A DNA stretch of 64,000 bases. It comes from Niabella pedocola. GTDB lineage: Bacteria > Bacteroidota > Bacteroidia > Chitinophagales > Chitinophagaceae. Of this stretch, positions 26,162-34,853 are shown piece by piece (position 1 is the first letter of the stretch; every line of letters starts with the position of its first letter). The position numbers were made by a program, and so were the translations under genes. The stretch is from NCBI RefSeq assembly GCF_021044425.1, contig NZ_JAJNEC010000001.1, forward strand, positions 62,001 to 126,000, in the 5' to 3' direction. Under the pieces are notes generated by a model, which had not been told where the DNA came from, made no database searches, and saw nothing but the letters and a program-made list of their open reading frames with translations.

Positions 26162-27613
26162 CTATTGCCCCTGTGCCAGGCTGTATGCTTTTTTGCCATC
26201 CCACTCGTTGAGCAGTTCCAGCGAACAGATCTTAAAGTCGCCGCTCAGGCTCACATAAAGTCCGATCACATCCTGCTGTGTCAGTGAATGATCGTCGATG
26301 CTTTCAAAACGCACGTTATACTGGTTTACCAGGTTGGTATACACCGAGCCCGTAGGCCATACCTGCGTACCGCGGTTGCTTACGTTTACAATATTGAATT
26401 TTACCCCTGCGTGGCGCTGGCATTTTTTTGCGATCACTTCCGGCAGTTCGGAGCTTTCGATGAACAGGTCTACCCCCACAATTTTTTCCTGGCTGGTTTC
26501 CTTCGATTCCAGCATTACGTTTTTGTCCAGGTGCAATACGGTGCAGGAGCTGGCCACATCCGCCAGTTCGGGCTTGGCATTTTGCTCCGGCTTTTTACCC
26601 AGGTTGGCAATCACCGCATCGGCAAATGCAGTGGTATTTACCGAGGGGATGGATTTGTCGCCGAAATCGCCGGTATGCACGCCCTGCTCCAGGGTGTAAA
26701 GCAATGCATTTTCGATCTGGCCCGCCTTTTCCAGTAATCCCAGGTGGCGCAACATCGCGATACCGCTGAGCAACAGTGCGGTGGGGTTGGCAATATTTTT
26801 ACCGGCAATGTCCGGAGCCGTTCCGTGTACGGCTTCAAAGATGCAGATATGATCACCGATGTTGGCAGAAGGCGCAAAGCCCAATCCGCCCACCAGCCCG
26901 GCGCACAGATCCGACACGATATCTCCCTGCAGGTTGGTGAGTACCACCACATCAAAATTATTGGGCTGTACCACCAGTTTCATACAAAGGTCATCCACGA
27001 TCACATCATCGGCCTTCAGTTCGGGGTATTCTTTTGCTACCTCATAAAAGCATTCGAGAAACAGGCCATCGGTTATCTTCATAATATTGGCCTTATGACC
27101 ACAGGTGATCCTGCGTGCATTTTTCTGCCGGGCCATTTCAAAGGCATAGCGGATCACCTGCATGCTTCCGGGCCGGGTAATGAAACGGCGGCTAAGGGCT
27201 ACATCATGCGTCAGCATGTGCTCAATACCACCATAGGTATCTTCGATATTTTCACGTACAATGGTGATGTCGATAGGAATGCCGGCCTTGCTGAAAACCG
27301 TATCTACGCCATGCAGGGTCTGAAATACACGTTTGTTGGCATACGTATTCCATGTTTTGCGGGCGGTTACATTAATACTTTTAACACCTTTCCCTTTAGG
27401 GGTTTCCATCGGGCCTTTAAATAAAATACCCAACGCCTCGATGGTTTTCTTCGCATCGTCCGTCATCCCGTTGTTAAAGCCTTTGTCAAACACCCATTTT
27501 CCCATGTCTACATAATCATATTCCAGGGGTACGTCTGCTGCTTTAAAAATGGTAATTACTGCGTCCATGATTTCCGGACCGATACCGTCGCCTTTTGCTA
27601 CTGCAATTTTCAT
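26162..27613 (-). CDS. icd: NADP-dependent isocitrate dehydrogenase
   Basis: 483-aa TCA-cycle enzyme converting isocitrate to 2-oxoglutarate. N-terminus AVAKGDGIGPEIMDAV is the family signature. Substrate residues appear in PKGKGVKSINVTARKTWNTY and IVRENIEDTYGGIEHM; the metal-binding aspartates are in NLQGDIVSDLCAGLVGG (about 227-243), and the coenzyme loop is in EAVHGTAPDIAGKNIANPTA (about 259-278). The extra C-terminal ~140 residues match the longer (about 480 aa) Thermus/Rickettsia-like type rather than the 416-aa E. coli type. A possible -7 box (TACCTTTG) lies at 27754-27761 on the minus strand. Confidence 0.93.
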   Translation of the reverse strand: MKIAVAKGDGIGPEIMDAVITIFKAADVPLEYDYVDMGKWVFDKGFNNGMTDDAKKTIEALGILFKGPMETPKGKGVKSINVTARKTWNTYANKRVFQTLHGVDTVFSKAGIPIDITIVRENIEDTYGGIEHMLTHDVALSRRFITRPGSMQVIRYAFEMARQKNARRITCGHKANIMKITDGLFLECFYEVAKEYPELKADDVIVDDLCMKLVVQPNNFDVVVLTNLQGDIVSDLCAGLVGGLGFAPSANIGDHICIFEAVHGTAPDIAGKNIANPTALLLSGIAMLRHLGLLEKAGQIENALLYTLEQGVHTGDFGDKSIPSVNTTAFADAVIANLGKKPEQNAKPELADVASSCTVLHLDKNVMLESKETSQEKIVGVDLFIESSELPEVIAKKCQRHAGVKFNIVNVSNRGTQVWPTGSVYTNLVNQYNVRFESIDDHSLTQQDVIGLYVSLSGDFKICSLELLNEWDGKKAYSLAQGQ

Positions 27614-27829
27614 GAAGAACGTTGATTTACTTTTAATGATTTGATGCTGGTTGAATAAAAGCCGTGTTAAATATTATTGGGTTTCAGACTATAATAATTT
27701 ATTACCTAAAAAAATTAAATAGGTGAATCCATTTAACAAGCTCAATAATGCTGCAAAGGTAGGAGAATCTGCCTCCACAATAAATGGGAAGACCGTTAAA
27801 AAATGCTATATTTACCAAAACTCCCGTAA

Positions 27830-28216
27830 ATGAGCAGTTTAATTTCGGCAGGTATTCATGTAACTGTAGAAGTATTCTTTCAACCGGAATACAGCAATGC
27901 ATTGCAGTCTGAATTTATGTTTGCTTATCGCATCACCCTGGAGAACTACAACCCGTTTTCCGTAAAATTATTGCGGCGCAGCTGGTATATTTTCGACAGT
28001 AACGGCAGCTACCGCCAGGTGGAAGGAGAAGGTGTGGTAGGCGTGCAACCGGTACTGATGCCCGGGGAAACCTACCAGTATATGAGCGGTTGTAACCTGC
28101 GTTCGGAAATGGGCAAAATGAAGGGCAGTTATGAAATGGAAAATCAAAACAGCCAGCAGCTTTTTTCGGTGGAGATCCCCGAGTTTGAGATGATTGCTCC
28201 TTCAAAATTCAATTAA
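27830..28216 (+). CDS. apaG: ApaG / DUF525 protein
   Basis: 128-aa single-domain beta-sandwich protein (DUF525). Recognised by VTVEVFFQPEYS, FAYRITLENYNPFSVKLLRR (about 30-48), the RxW-IFDSNG turn, VVGVQPVLMPGETYQYMSGC (about 66-85) and the C-terminal MKGSYEM. Linked genetically to Co2+/Mg2+ resistance in enterobacteria, with biochemical role unsettled. Divergent from icd, and followed by a hairpin-plus-T-run terminator. Confidence 0.93.
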   Translation: MSSLISAGIHVTVEVFFQPEYSNALQSEFMFAYRITLENYNPFSVKLLRRSWYIFDSNGSYRQVEGEGVVGVQPVLMPGETYQYMSGCNLRSEMGKMKGSYEMENQNSQQLFSVEIPEFEMIAPSKFN

Positions 28217-28217
28217 G

Positions 28218-28237
28218 AATCCCCAGGGATTTTTTTT
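28218..28237 (+). terminator. Terminator of apaG
   Basis: AATCC-CCAG-GGATT hairpin followed by seven or more T residues, 2 nt after the stop codon. The stem is short (5-6 bp), but the T-run and position support it. Confidence 0.6.
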
Positions 28238-28281
28238 GAAATAAACTACTAAAAATATTAGTATTTTAAAGCTAATTAATT

Positions 28282-28289
28282 TAGCTTTG
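28282..28289 (+). promoter_or_regulatory. -7 box for the RNA ligase-like gene
   Basis: TAGCTTTG, an exact TAnnTTTG match, 15 nt upstream of the ATG at 28305, in a strongly A+T-rich stretch. Confidence 0.42.
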
Positions 28290-28304
28290 TGTAAAACTGT
28301 TTTT

Positions 28305-28913
28305 ATGCAAGCGATAGAATCTGTAAAAGCGGTGGCCGTTGCTGAATACCTGTTATTGATTACACCTCACGAAGACCTTTTCAACCGTATCCGGCTGGAA
28401 AAGCAGTCTTTTTTTGAAAAGTACAAAGCCCCGGAGGCGGTCCGGGGCAAACCGCATCTGACGCTGGTGCGGTTTACACAATTTGAAGGAGCGGAGGACC
28501 GCATCCGCCAGAAACTTCGTAACAAGGCGGCCGAATGGTTGCCTTTTTGTGTAGAGCTAACGGATTACGGGAGCTTTCCCTCGCACACCATCTATTTGAA
28601 TGTGGCTACGAAAACCGGTATTCAAAACCTGGTGAAAAGCATCCGGACAGACAGTCAGGCATTAATGAAAATGGACAAAGATAACAAGCCGCATTTTATC
28701 CTGGAACCGCATATCACCATTGCGCGACGCTTAAAACCCTGGCAGTACGAAGCGGGGTGGCTGGAGTACCGGGATAAATCGTTCAGCGGAAAATTTATGG
28801 CGAATGCCATGACGCTTTTAAAAAGGGCCGACGAAAACACTCCTTATAAAACGGTAGAACGTTTTGTATTTGCCGGCCGGCCCTTATTGCCGAAGCAGGG
28901 GGTGATGTTTTGA
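28305..28913 (+). CDS. 2'-5' RNA ligase / 2H phosphoesterase-family protein
   Basis: 202-aa LigT-like protein. The two hallmark HxT motifs of the 2H superfamily are present: KPHLTLVRF (about 46-54) and EPHITIARR (about 137-145). They would form the symmetric active site acting on 2',3'-cyclic phosphates or 2'-5' bonds. I use the ATG at 28305 because an earlier TTG lies inside the -7 box. It stands alone downstream of apaG. The real substrate (tRNA fragments, cyclic nucleotides, ADP-ribose phosphate) is unknown. Confidence 0.85.
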   Translation: MQAIESVKAVAVAEYLLLITPHEDLFNRIRLEKQSFFEKYKAPEAVRGKPHLTLVRFTQFEGAEDRIRQKLRNKAAEWLPFCVELTDYGSFPSHTIYLNVATKTGIQNLVKSIRTDSQALMKMDKDNKPHFILEPHITIARRLKPWQYEAGWLEYRDKSFSGKFMANAMTLLKRADENTPYKTVERFVFAGRPLLPKQGVMF

Positions 28914-29510
28914 ATTTTAAAATTTGAAGATGTGTAAATGTGCAAATAGGCAATAAAGAATCAATGTCGTTGCCTTAAAGCCGCAGATCACGCCCGGTGC
29001 GTGACAAGTTGCGCAGATTTGGTATCGGCTTTAACGGCAACAATGTCGCAAAAAAACGCCGCGGGCGTAATCAGCGTACCCGCGGAAATCATAAAATTGT
29101 TTAGGGGAACGGTATTGAATCGTGAATGGGGAATAGAGCGGCGGGCATAAATCGGAACCGAACCTGGAACCTTTATTGGAATTTGAATACAGATAGATTC
29201 GTGGGTGAAAATGGGGTTGCCCATCGGGGCAGTTGCGCAGATTTGGTATGGGCTTTAACGGCAACAATGTCGCAGAAAAGCGCCGCAGGCGCAATCAGCG
29301 TATCTGTGGCAACCATAAAAGTAGTTTAAGGAAACGGCATTGAATCGTGAATGGGGAATAGAGCGGCGGTCATAAAACGGAACCGAACCTGGAACCTTAT
29401 TGGAATTTGAATACAGATAGATTCGTGGGTGAAAATGGGGTTGCCCATCGAGGCAGAAACGGATCTGCCCTTAAACATGAAACCTTAAACCCTGAACAAA
29501 AAACGCTACC
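28914..29510. other. Intergenic region dominated by a 224-bp duplication
   Basis: Nearly 600 bp without a gene. Most is the tandem duplication described separately; the last 55 bp contains the low-complexity AAACATGAAACCTTAAACCC leading into the radical SAM start. No promoter consensus could be assigned with confidence. Confidence 0.6.
29007..29454. repeat. Two tandem copies of a ~224-bp unit
   Basis: Copy 1 starts at 29007 and copy 2 at 29231, both with AGTTGCGCAGATTTGGTAT. They stay aligned through AACGGCAACAATGTCGCA, AATCGTGAATGGGGAATAGA and GTGGGTGAAAATGGGGTTGC to about 29454, with scattered substitutions and one or two single-base indels. The unit shares short words (GCGCAGATTTG, AATCAGCG) with the 25.4-26.1 kb array. 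No coding potential is conserved between the copies. Confidence 0.9.
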
Positions 29511-30620
29511 ATGGAAAAGAAATTACAGCAGGATCACTTTAAAGTATCGGTTTCAAAAAAAGAAGAAGAGCAGCAATACCTGCAGGGCCGGGGAGCGCAG
29601 ATCAACACGCCCAACCGGTTTCTTAAAAATGAACGGGTAAAAGAGCATATAGAAGGCATTGATGACTGGGAAGAAGTGAATGTGTCTACTCAATACCTGG
29701 AACAGGAGGCGAAGACCATTGTAAATAAAGTGGAGAGTCCGGATGTAGGAATGGGGTATAGCATGAATGCCTATGCGGGTTGTGAACATGGCTGTATTTA
29801 TTGTTATGCGCGTAATGTGCATGAATACTGGGGATACAGCGCGGGGCTGGATTTTGAACGCAAGATCATCGTAAAAAAAAATGCGCCGCAGTTACTGCGC
29901 AAGCAGCTGATGCACCCCAAGTGGGAGCCCATCCCGATTATGCTGAGCGGGAACACCGATTGCTATCAGCCGGCAGAAAAAAAATACCGGCTTACACGCG
30001 GCCTCCTGGAAGTATGCAACGAATTCAACCAGCCGGTGGGGATCCTTACCAAAAATGCGGGCATCCTCCGGGATAAGGATGTACTGCAGGAGATGGCAAA
30101 GAAAAACATCGTGCGGGCGATGGTTTCCATTACATCGTTTAACGAAGACCTGCGCCGGGTAATGGAACCCCGTACAACGACCGCATTACAGCGGTTAAAA
30201 GTTATTGAGGAGCTGAGCAACGCAGGTGTAACCATGGGTATTATGATGGGGCCCATGATCCCGGGGCTTAATGAGCACGAAATGCAGCGCATCATGAAAG
30301 CGGCGTCCGAAAGGGGCGCTACATTTACGGCCTATACCTTTATCCGGCTGAATGGTGCTATAAAATTCCTGTTTCACGACTGGCTGTATAAAAATTTCCC
30401 AGACCGGGCGGATAAGATCTGGCATCTGATCGAGCAAAGTCATAACGGAACGGTAAACGATTCCCGCTGGGGACTCCGGATGCGCGGGGAGGGAAGCATC
30501 GCCCAGATCGTAGCACAACAGTATGCCAAATACGGGAAGCTGTACCACATGAATGAAGGTGAAACCGGTATGGATCAGCGGGCCTTCCGCCGGCCGGGGC
30601 AGCAGGGGACGTTGTTTTAG
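29511..30620 (+). CDS. PA0069/Rv2578c-family radical SAM protein
   Basis: 369-aa radical SAM protein related to spore photoproduct lyase-like enzymes. The cluster-binding Cx3Cx2C is in YAGCEHGCIYCYARNVHEYW (about 89-108), preceded by NKVESPDVGMGYSMNAYAG. Further family marks are LSGNTDCYQPAEKKYRLTR (about 144-162), the long TIM-barrel core, and a C-terminal helical part. The reaction of this group is not established. The gene is monocistronic after the 224-bp duplication and starts with a clear ATG. Confidence 0.9.
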   Translation: MEKKLQQDHFKVSVSKKEEEQQYLQGRGAQINTPNRFLKNERVKEHIEGIDDWEEVNVSTQYLEQEAKTIVNKVESPDVGMGYSMNAYAGCEHGCIYCYARNVHEYWGYSAGLDFERKIIVKKNAPQLLRKQLMHPKWEPIPIMLSGNTDCYQPAEKKYRLTRGLLEVCNEFNQPVGILTKNAGILRDKDVLQEMAKKNIVRAMVSITSFNEDLRRVMEPRTTTALQRLKVIEELSNAGVTMGIMMGPMIPGLNEHEMQRIMKAASERGATFTAYTFIRLNGAIKFLFHDWLYKNFPDRADKIWHLIEQSHNGTVNDSRWGLRMRGEGSIAQIVAQQYAKYGKLYHMNEGETGMDQRAFRRPGQQGTLF

Positions 30621-31008
30621 GATTAGCGATCAGTTTTCAGCTTCAACCATCAGTTTGCAGTGAAAGGCCGTACTGTACTCCGGTTCCTTATTCCGGTTTT
30701 TATGCTGAACGCTGCTAGCTGATGAAAGAAACCGACTGTGCCCTGTGCTGGATTTTTCCTCGGGTGGCGTTCCGGCTACGGTATTCGGGCTAAGACCGAA
30801 CGCAGCTAGCTGAAAGCAGGCAGCCGCTGGTACAATATGACTCAAATATTAAGGGCCGGACATAGTTTTCCACAAATTTTTGGGGAAGGTGGAAAATATT
30901 TTTTATTCCCGACCGGGCAGATTTGATAATTTTCTGAAAATTTTCCAGTTGAGGATTTATGAGTGGAGGATCGAGGTGTGTTTCATAAACAGATAAAACC
31001 AGATTCAT
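30621..31008. other. Intergenic region, no gene seen
   Basis: 388 bp without a supported gene. It contains a pair of similar ~20-bp words (CTGAACGCTGCTAGCTGATG near 30702 and CCGAACGCAGCTAGCTGAAA near 30798) and, in the A+T-rich right half, a palindrome AATTTTC-T-GAAAATT (30928-30942) that could serve the downstream gene. Confidence 0.5.
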
Positions 31009-31497
31009 ATGCATAATAAAACAAAACAATGGAGGAAACTGACCGGTGAAAGAATTACTACTTATATCGAAGAGGAACTGCTTGACGTGATCCGGCGCGA
31101 GCGTCAGCTGGGCAGTCAGCTAAAGGTATGCATTGGTACGGATAGCCAGGTAAAGGGCGCCGATACCGAATTTGCAACAGCCATCGTATTTATCCGGAAA
31201 GGACGCGGTGGTTTTATGTACCTCAATAATGAAACAACACGGGAGAAAATGAGTATCCGCCAGCGGATGATGGTGGAAGTGGCGCGCAGCATTGAAGTGG
31301 CCTATGCCCTCAGTGGTGTTTTTAATACCCACCAGGTGGATATGGAAGTGCATGTAGACATCAATACCGACCCGATGTACAAGAGCAATGATGCGCTCCG
31401 GGAGGCTATCGGTTATATTACCGGGATGGGGTTTGCGTTTAAAGCCAAACCGGAAGCTTTTGCCAGTTCCTGCTGCGCTAATAAGGTGGTACAGTAA
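31009..31497 (+). CDS. YkuK-type RNase H-like protein (DUF458)
   Basis: 162-aa protein matching the YkuK/DUF458 family, predicted to have an RNase H fold. Conserved pieces are KVCIGTDSQVKGADTEF (about 40-56) with its acidic first strand, the middle EKMSIRQRMMVEVARSIE, VHVDINTDP (about 115-123), and GMGFAFKAKPEAFASSCCAN (about 139-158). Nuclease activity has been proposed for the family and is not proven. Monocistronic and convergent with the desaturase gene. Confidence 0.85.
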   Translation: MHNKTKQWRKLTGERITTYIEEELLDVIRRERQLGSQLKVCIGTDSQVKGADTEFATAIVFIRKGRGGFMYLNNETTREKMSIRQRMMVEVARSIEVAYALSGVFNTHQVDMEVHVDINTDPMYKSNDALREAIGYITGMGFAFKAKPEAFASSCCANKVVQ

Positions 31498-31649
31498 GAA
31501 CTGCTGTTCCTGTTTTGAGGTTCAAGGTTTCACGGTAGTTCCGCTGTGAAGCACGATGCGGTCCCGTCATTTTAACATTCATTCAATCAGAACCAACCTC
31601 AAACGTTAAACCTGGAACCTGAAACTTTAAACGTTAAACTAGAAACATA

Positions 31650-32756
31650 TCATATACGCCCGCCTTCTATTAAACTAACTTGCTTTCTATGTGAAACCTC
31701 GGTTACTGGAAACTTGATAATCCGCCGGGTGCGCTCCTTCATCAAAGCGATCGCCTGTTCGCGGGATTCGAACATGTTGTTAATGTTCACGAGGTTATCC
31801 GCAAGTTTATTGTATTGCTTGGTCATCAGGTAAATAAAAATATGCAGGTAATGAATTCCGTCAAACACAATGGCTTTCCGTGAAGCAAATTCATCCTTGC
31901 GTTTCATAAATTCACCCGGCATTTCCGTATAATGCAATCCCGGGCGCAGGTGATGAATGATATGATACCCGTCATTCCAGCAAATATGGTTATACTGCGT
32001 ATTGATGCAATTGATGGAATTGGTATAAAGGTCTTCCGGATCCGTACGGTCAATAAATGAATGCTGTGTCCAGTTGCCCAGCATCATCACAAAACGTGCA
32101 AATACAAGAGGAACAATAAACACCACCAGCGTGGCTTTTAGGTTTACAAAACACATCAGCACACAAAATACCAGGTACGTAATCTCGCCAAAACTGAGCC
32201 GTCTTGCCAGCTTTCGGCGGTTGCGTTTGGTGAGGTATTGAAACGTATCTTTTACCCCTGTAAATATGAAATTAAAGAAATATGCAAAAAAGCTCAGCAG
32301 GCTGTCACGCTGATAATTCATTGTACTGCTGTCGTCGTGTTCATTATTGTTTTCTACGTGGTGCATGCCCATATGATGACTGAAATAGCCTTCGGGTGCG
32401 TGGCCAAACAGCGGACAAAGAACCCAGGTAATATAGGTATGCGCCGCTTGCTGATAAGCCGGCCGGAAGGTTTTCCGGTGGCAAAGGCAATGGAACATCA
32501 GTCCAAACCGCCCTTTAAAATAAAACTGGGCTACGTAAAAATAGGGTACTGCCACCGCCCACCAGGTCCATCCTGTAAGCAACGGCGTAAAAAGCAGGAT
32601 TGCAGCAGGAATTACGGTTAAGTGAATGACCGTTAACAGCCGGATAAACGGAAGATCCCTTTTATCATTCATCCATTTCAGCCAAAATCGCTCATAAGCA
32701 TTAAAAGAGTTGCGGGTCCGATACACCGGATCCGTCAGTTCCGACAACGTTTTCAT
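31650..32756 (-). CDS. Membrane fatty acid desaturase
   Basis: 368-aa integral-membrane di-iron desaturase introducing a double bond in acyl chains. I start at the ATG at 32756 (MKTLSELTDP); non-ATG codons upstream are less likely. The three histidine clusters are visible: HCLCH (HxxxH type, about 110), SHHMGMHH (HxxHH type, about 145-152) and IIHHLRPGLHY (about 275-285). Hydrophobic pairs flank them (about 50-95 and 205-235). The regiospecificity is not readable. It stands alone. Confidence 0.85.
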   Translation of the reverse strand: MKTLSELTDPVYRTRNSFNAYERFWLKWMNDKRDLPFIRLLTVIHLTVIPAAILLFTPLLTGWTWWAVAVPYFYVAQFYFKGRFGLMFHCLCHRKTFRPAYQQAAHTYITWVLCPLFGHAPEGYFSHHMGMHHVENNNEHDDSSTMNYQRDSLLSFFAYFFNFIFTGVKDTFQYLTKRNRRKLARRLSFGEITYLVFCVLMCFVNLKATLVVFIVPLVFARFVMMLGNWTQHSFIDRTDPEDLYTNSINCINTQYNHICWNDGYHIIHHLRPGLHYTEMPGEFMKRKDEFASRKAIVFDGIHYLHIFIYLMTKQYNKLADNLVNINNMFESREQAIALMKERTRRIIKFPVTEVSHRKQVSLIEGGRI

Positions 32757-32882
32757 AAAAGGGATTTTAAATTTAACCAATAGAAGCAGGACAATATAAG
32801 TAATCTTTTCGAGGCACGGCGACAAAAATGTCTATAGAGAATGTTAAAGTATATTTGGCTTTATTCTTTGTTCTCATAAGGT

Positions 32883-32890
32883 TACATTTG
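32883..32890 (+). promoter_or_regulatory. -7 box for nadE
   Basis: TACATTTG, an exact TAnnTTTG match, 20 nt upstream of the ATG at 32911. A TTTG at 32854-32857 may be the -33 element, with slightly long spacing. Confidence 0.48.
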
Positions 32891-32910
32891 TAACTATTAA
32901 AGGATGTTTC

Positions 32911-34611
32911 ATGAGAATCGCTCTAGCGCAACAGAATTATCATATCGGCAATTTTGAAGTGAATACCGGGAAGATCATTGCTGCCATCCGGCAGGCGAAG
33001 GAACAGCGGGCGGATCTTGTAGTGTTTACAGAATTGTGTGTATGCGGGTATCCGCCACAGGATTTTCTCGAATTTGATGATTTTATTACTGCCTGTGAAA
33101 CGGCGGTGGAGGCGATCGCCGCGCATACATCCGGCATCGGTGTGCTCATCGGGGCACCCTGCCGCAATGAAAAAACAGAGGGCAAAGATCTTTTTAACGC
33201 GGCGTTCCTGCTGGAAGACGGATTGGTTAAAGGAGTGGTACATAAGACCTTACTGCCTAATTATGATATTTTTGATGAATACCGGTACTTTGAACCCGCG
33301 GACTGCTGGAATGTACTGGAGTTCCGCGGTAAAAAACTGGCCGTTACCATTTGTGAGGATATCTGGAATATGGGGGAAAACCCGCTGTACGGTATAACGC
33401 CGATGGATGAGCTGATAAAGGGGGCGCCGGATCTGATGATCAATCTTTCTGCCTCTCCCTATAATTATGCCCAGGATGTGGTACGCAACAGCATTGTAAA
33501 AGCGCATACACTGAAGTATGGATTGCCGATGATTTATTGCAATACCGTTGGCTCTCAAACCGAAGTGGTGTTTGATGGCGGAAGCCTGGTGTATGATAAC
33601 GCGGGTAATAAGATACAAGAATGCCGGTATTTTGAGGAAGATTTTTACGTAGTGGAACTGGATACACTGTTGGCAAACCCGATGCAGGCGGCCGCAGAAA
33701 CACCCATATTTTTTTCAGCGTCTGAAGTGGGATTGGGGAAGAATACCCTGGAGTACCTGTCGGATGAAAAAAATATTGAAGAGATCTACCAGGCATTGGT
33801 ACTGGGGATTAAAGATTATTTTACAAAAATGGGTTTTACCAAGGCCATTCTTGGTGCATCCGGGGGAATTGATAGCGCCCTGGTGCAGGCATTGGCGGTG
33901 GCTGCGCTTGGCAGAGAAAATGTGTGGGCCATCCTTATGCCCTCGCAGTATTCTACGGGGCATTCTGTTTCAGATGCCGAACAGTTGAGCCAAAATCTGG
34001 GCAACCCCTATAATATAATACCCATCAAGCCCATTTATGATGTCTTTCTCCAGGAACTGAGCCCTGTTTTTAAAGATCTGCCGTTCAGCGTGGCGGAGGA
34101 AAACATCCAGAGCCGCAGTCGCGGAAACCTGCTGATGGCGTTGTCTAACAAATTTGGACCTATTTTATTGAATACATCCAACAAAAGTGAACTGGCAACC
34201 GGTTATGGTACGTTGTATGGTGATATGGCGGGAGGGATCGGTGTGTTGGGCGATGTATATAAAACACAGGTGTACGCGCTGGCCCGGTACATTAACCGGA
34301 ACGGCGAGGTGATCCCGGAGAATATCATTACCAAGCCGCCTTCCGCCGAACTGCGCCCCGGACAAAAAGATAGCGATAGTTTACCGGATTATGCAGACCT
34401 GGATACCATCCTGGTGGAATATATTGAAGGGCGGAAGGGCCCAAGAGAAATAGCCGCCATGGGATACGATGCGGCGCTGGTTGACCGGATCCTGAAGATG
34501 GTGAACCGGAATGAATACAAGCGAAAACAATTTTGTCCCATCATCCGGGTGAGTTATAAAGCCTTTGGGCCGGGTAGAAGAATGCCGGTGGTGGGGAAGT
34601 ATCTTTCCTGA
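32911..34611 (+). CDS. nadE: Glutamine-dependent NAD+ synthetase
   Basis: 566-aa two-domain enzyme that amidates nicotinic acid adenine dinucleotide. The N-terminal nitrilase-type glutaminase carries its triad: Glu41 (FTELCVCGYPP), Lys112 (HKTLLPNYD) and Cys148 (AVTICEDIW). The C-terminal NH3-dependent synthetase begins near residue 285, with the P-loop LGASGGIDSALV (about 309-320), and contains TSNKSELATGYGTLYGDMAG (about 421-440) and the final KPPSAELRPGQKDSDSLPDY. Both active sites are complete. Confidence 0.96.
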   Translation: MRIALAQQNYHIGNFEVNTGKIIAAIRQAKEQRADLVVFTELCVCGYPPQDFLEFDDFITACETAVEAIAAHTSGIGVLIGAPCRNEKTEGKDLFNAAFLLEDGLVKGVVHKTLLPNYDIFDEYRYFEPADCWNVLEFRGKKLAVTICEDIWNMGENPLYGITPMDELIKGAPDLMINLSASPYNYAQDVVRNSIVKAHTLKYGLPMIYCNTVGSQTEVVFDGGSLVYDNAGNKIQECRYFEEDFYVVELDTLLANPMQAAAETPIFFSASEVGLGKNTLEYLSDEKNIEEIYQALVLGIKDYFTKMGFTKAILGASGGIDSALVQALAVAALGRENVWAILMPSQYSTGHSVSDAEQLSQNLGNPYNIIPIKPIYDVFLQELSPVFKDLPFSVAEENIQSRSRGNLLMALSNKFGPILLNTSNKSELATGYGTLYGDMAGGIGVLGDVYKTQVYALARYINRNGEVIPENIITKPPSAELRPGQKDSDSLPDYADLDTILVEYIEGRKGPREIAAMGYDAALVDRILKMVNRNEYKRKQFCPIIRVSYKAFGPGRRMPVVGKYLS

Positions 34612-34769
34612 TAAAAAAGGAAGCACAATGATACGCGCATTGGAATGAACAATAAGAACAGCTCATTCCGGCAGGTTATTTGCAGAAAGGGAGAGAGTAG
34701 TGAATAAGCAATGGCGAATAGTCAACGGTGAATAGTGAATCGTTAATGGATTGCCGGATGATCAGGTAC

Positions 34770-34850
34770 ATCTCAATTCTCGAATCTCGAATCTCGAATC
34801 TCAAATCTCAAATCTGGAAACTGAAAACTGGAATCTCAAATCTCAAAAAC
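34770..34850. repeat. Low-complexity TCTCAAATC/TCTCGAATC tract before moxR
   Basis: About ten imperfect 7-8-nt units (CTCGAAT, CTCAAAT, CTGGAAA, CTGAAAA) in direct orientation ending 3-4 nt before the moxR ATG. Similar tracts occur at 35958-35990, 42629-42678, 50411-50446 and 50531-50565. If translated in the moxR frame it would encode SILESRISNLKSQIWKLKTG, but the moxR family starts at the later ATG. Confidence 0.85.
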
Positions 34851-34853
34851 ATT

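Noticed and set aside
30860..30900. DnaA-box-like words (TTTTCCACAA, GTGGAAAA) as a replication origin
   Set aside because: Only two imperfect boxes, no dnaA/dnaN neighbours and no AT-rich unwinding cluster.
34728..34853. N-terminal 42-residue extension of MoxR
   Set aside because: It is encoded by the low-complexity octamer tract and precedes the conserved MoxR N-terminus; the ATG at 34854 fits the family.
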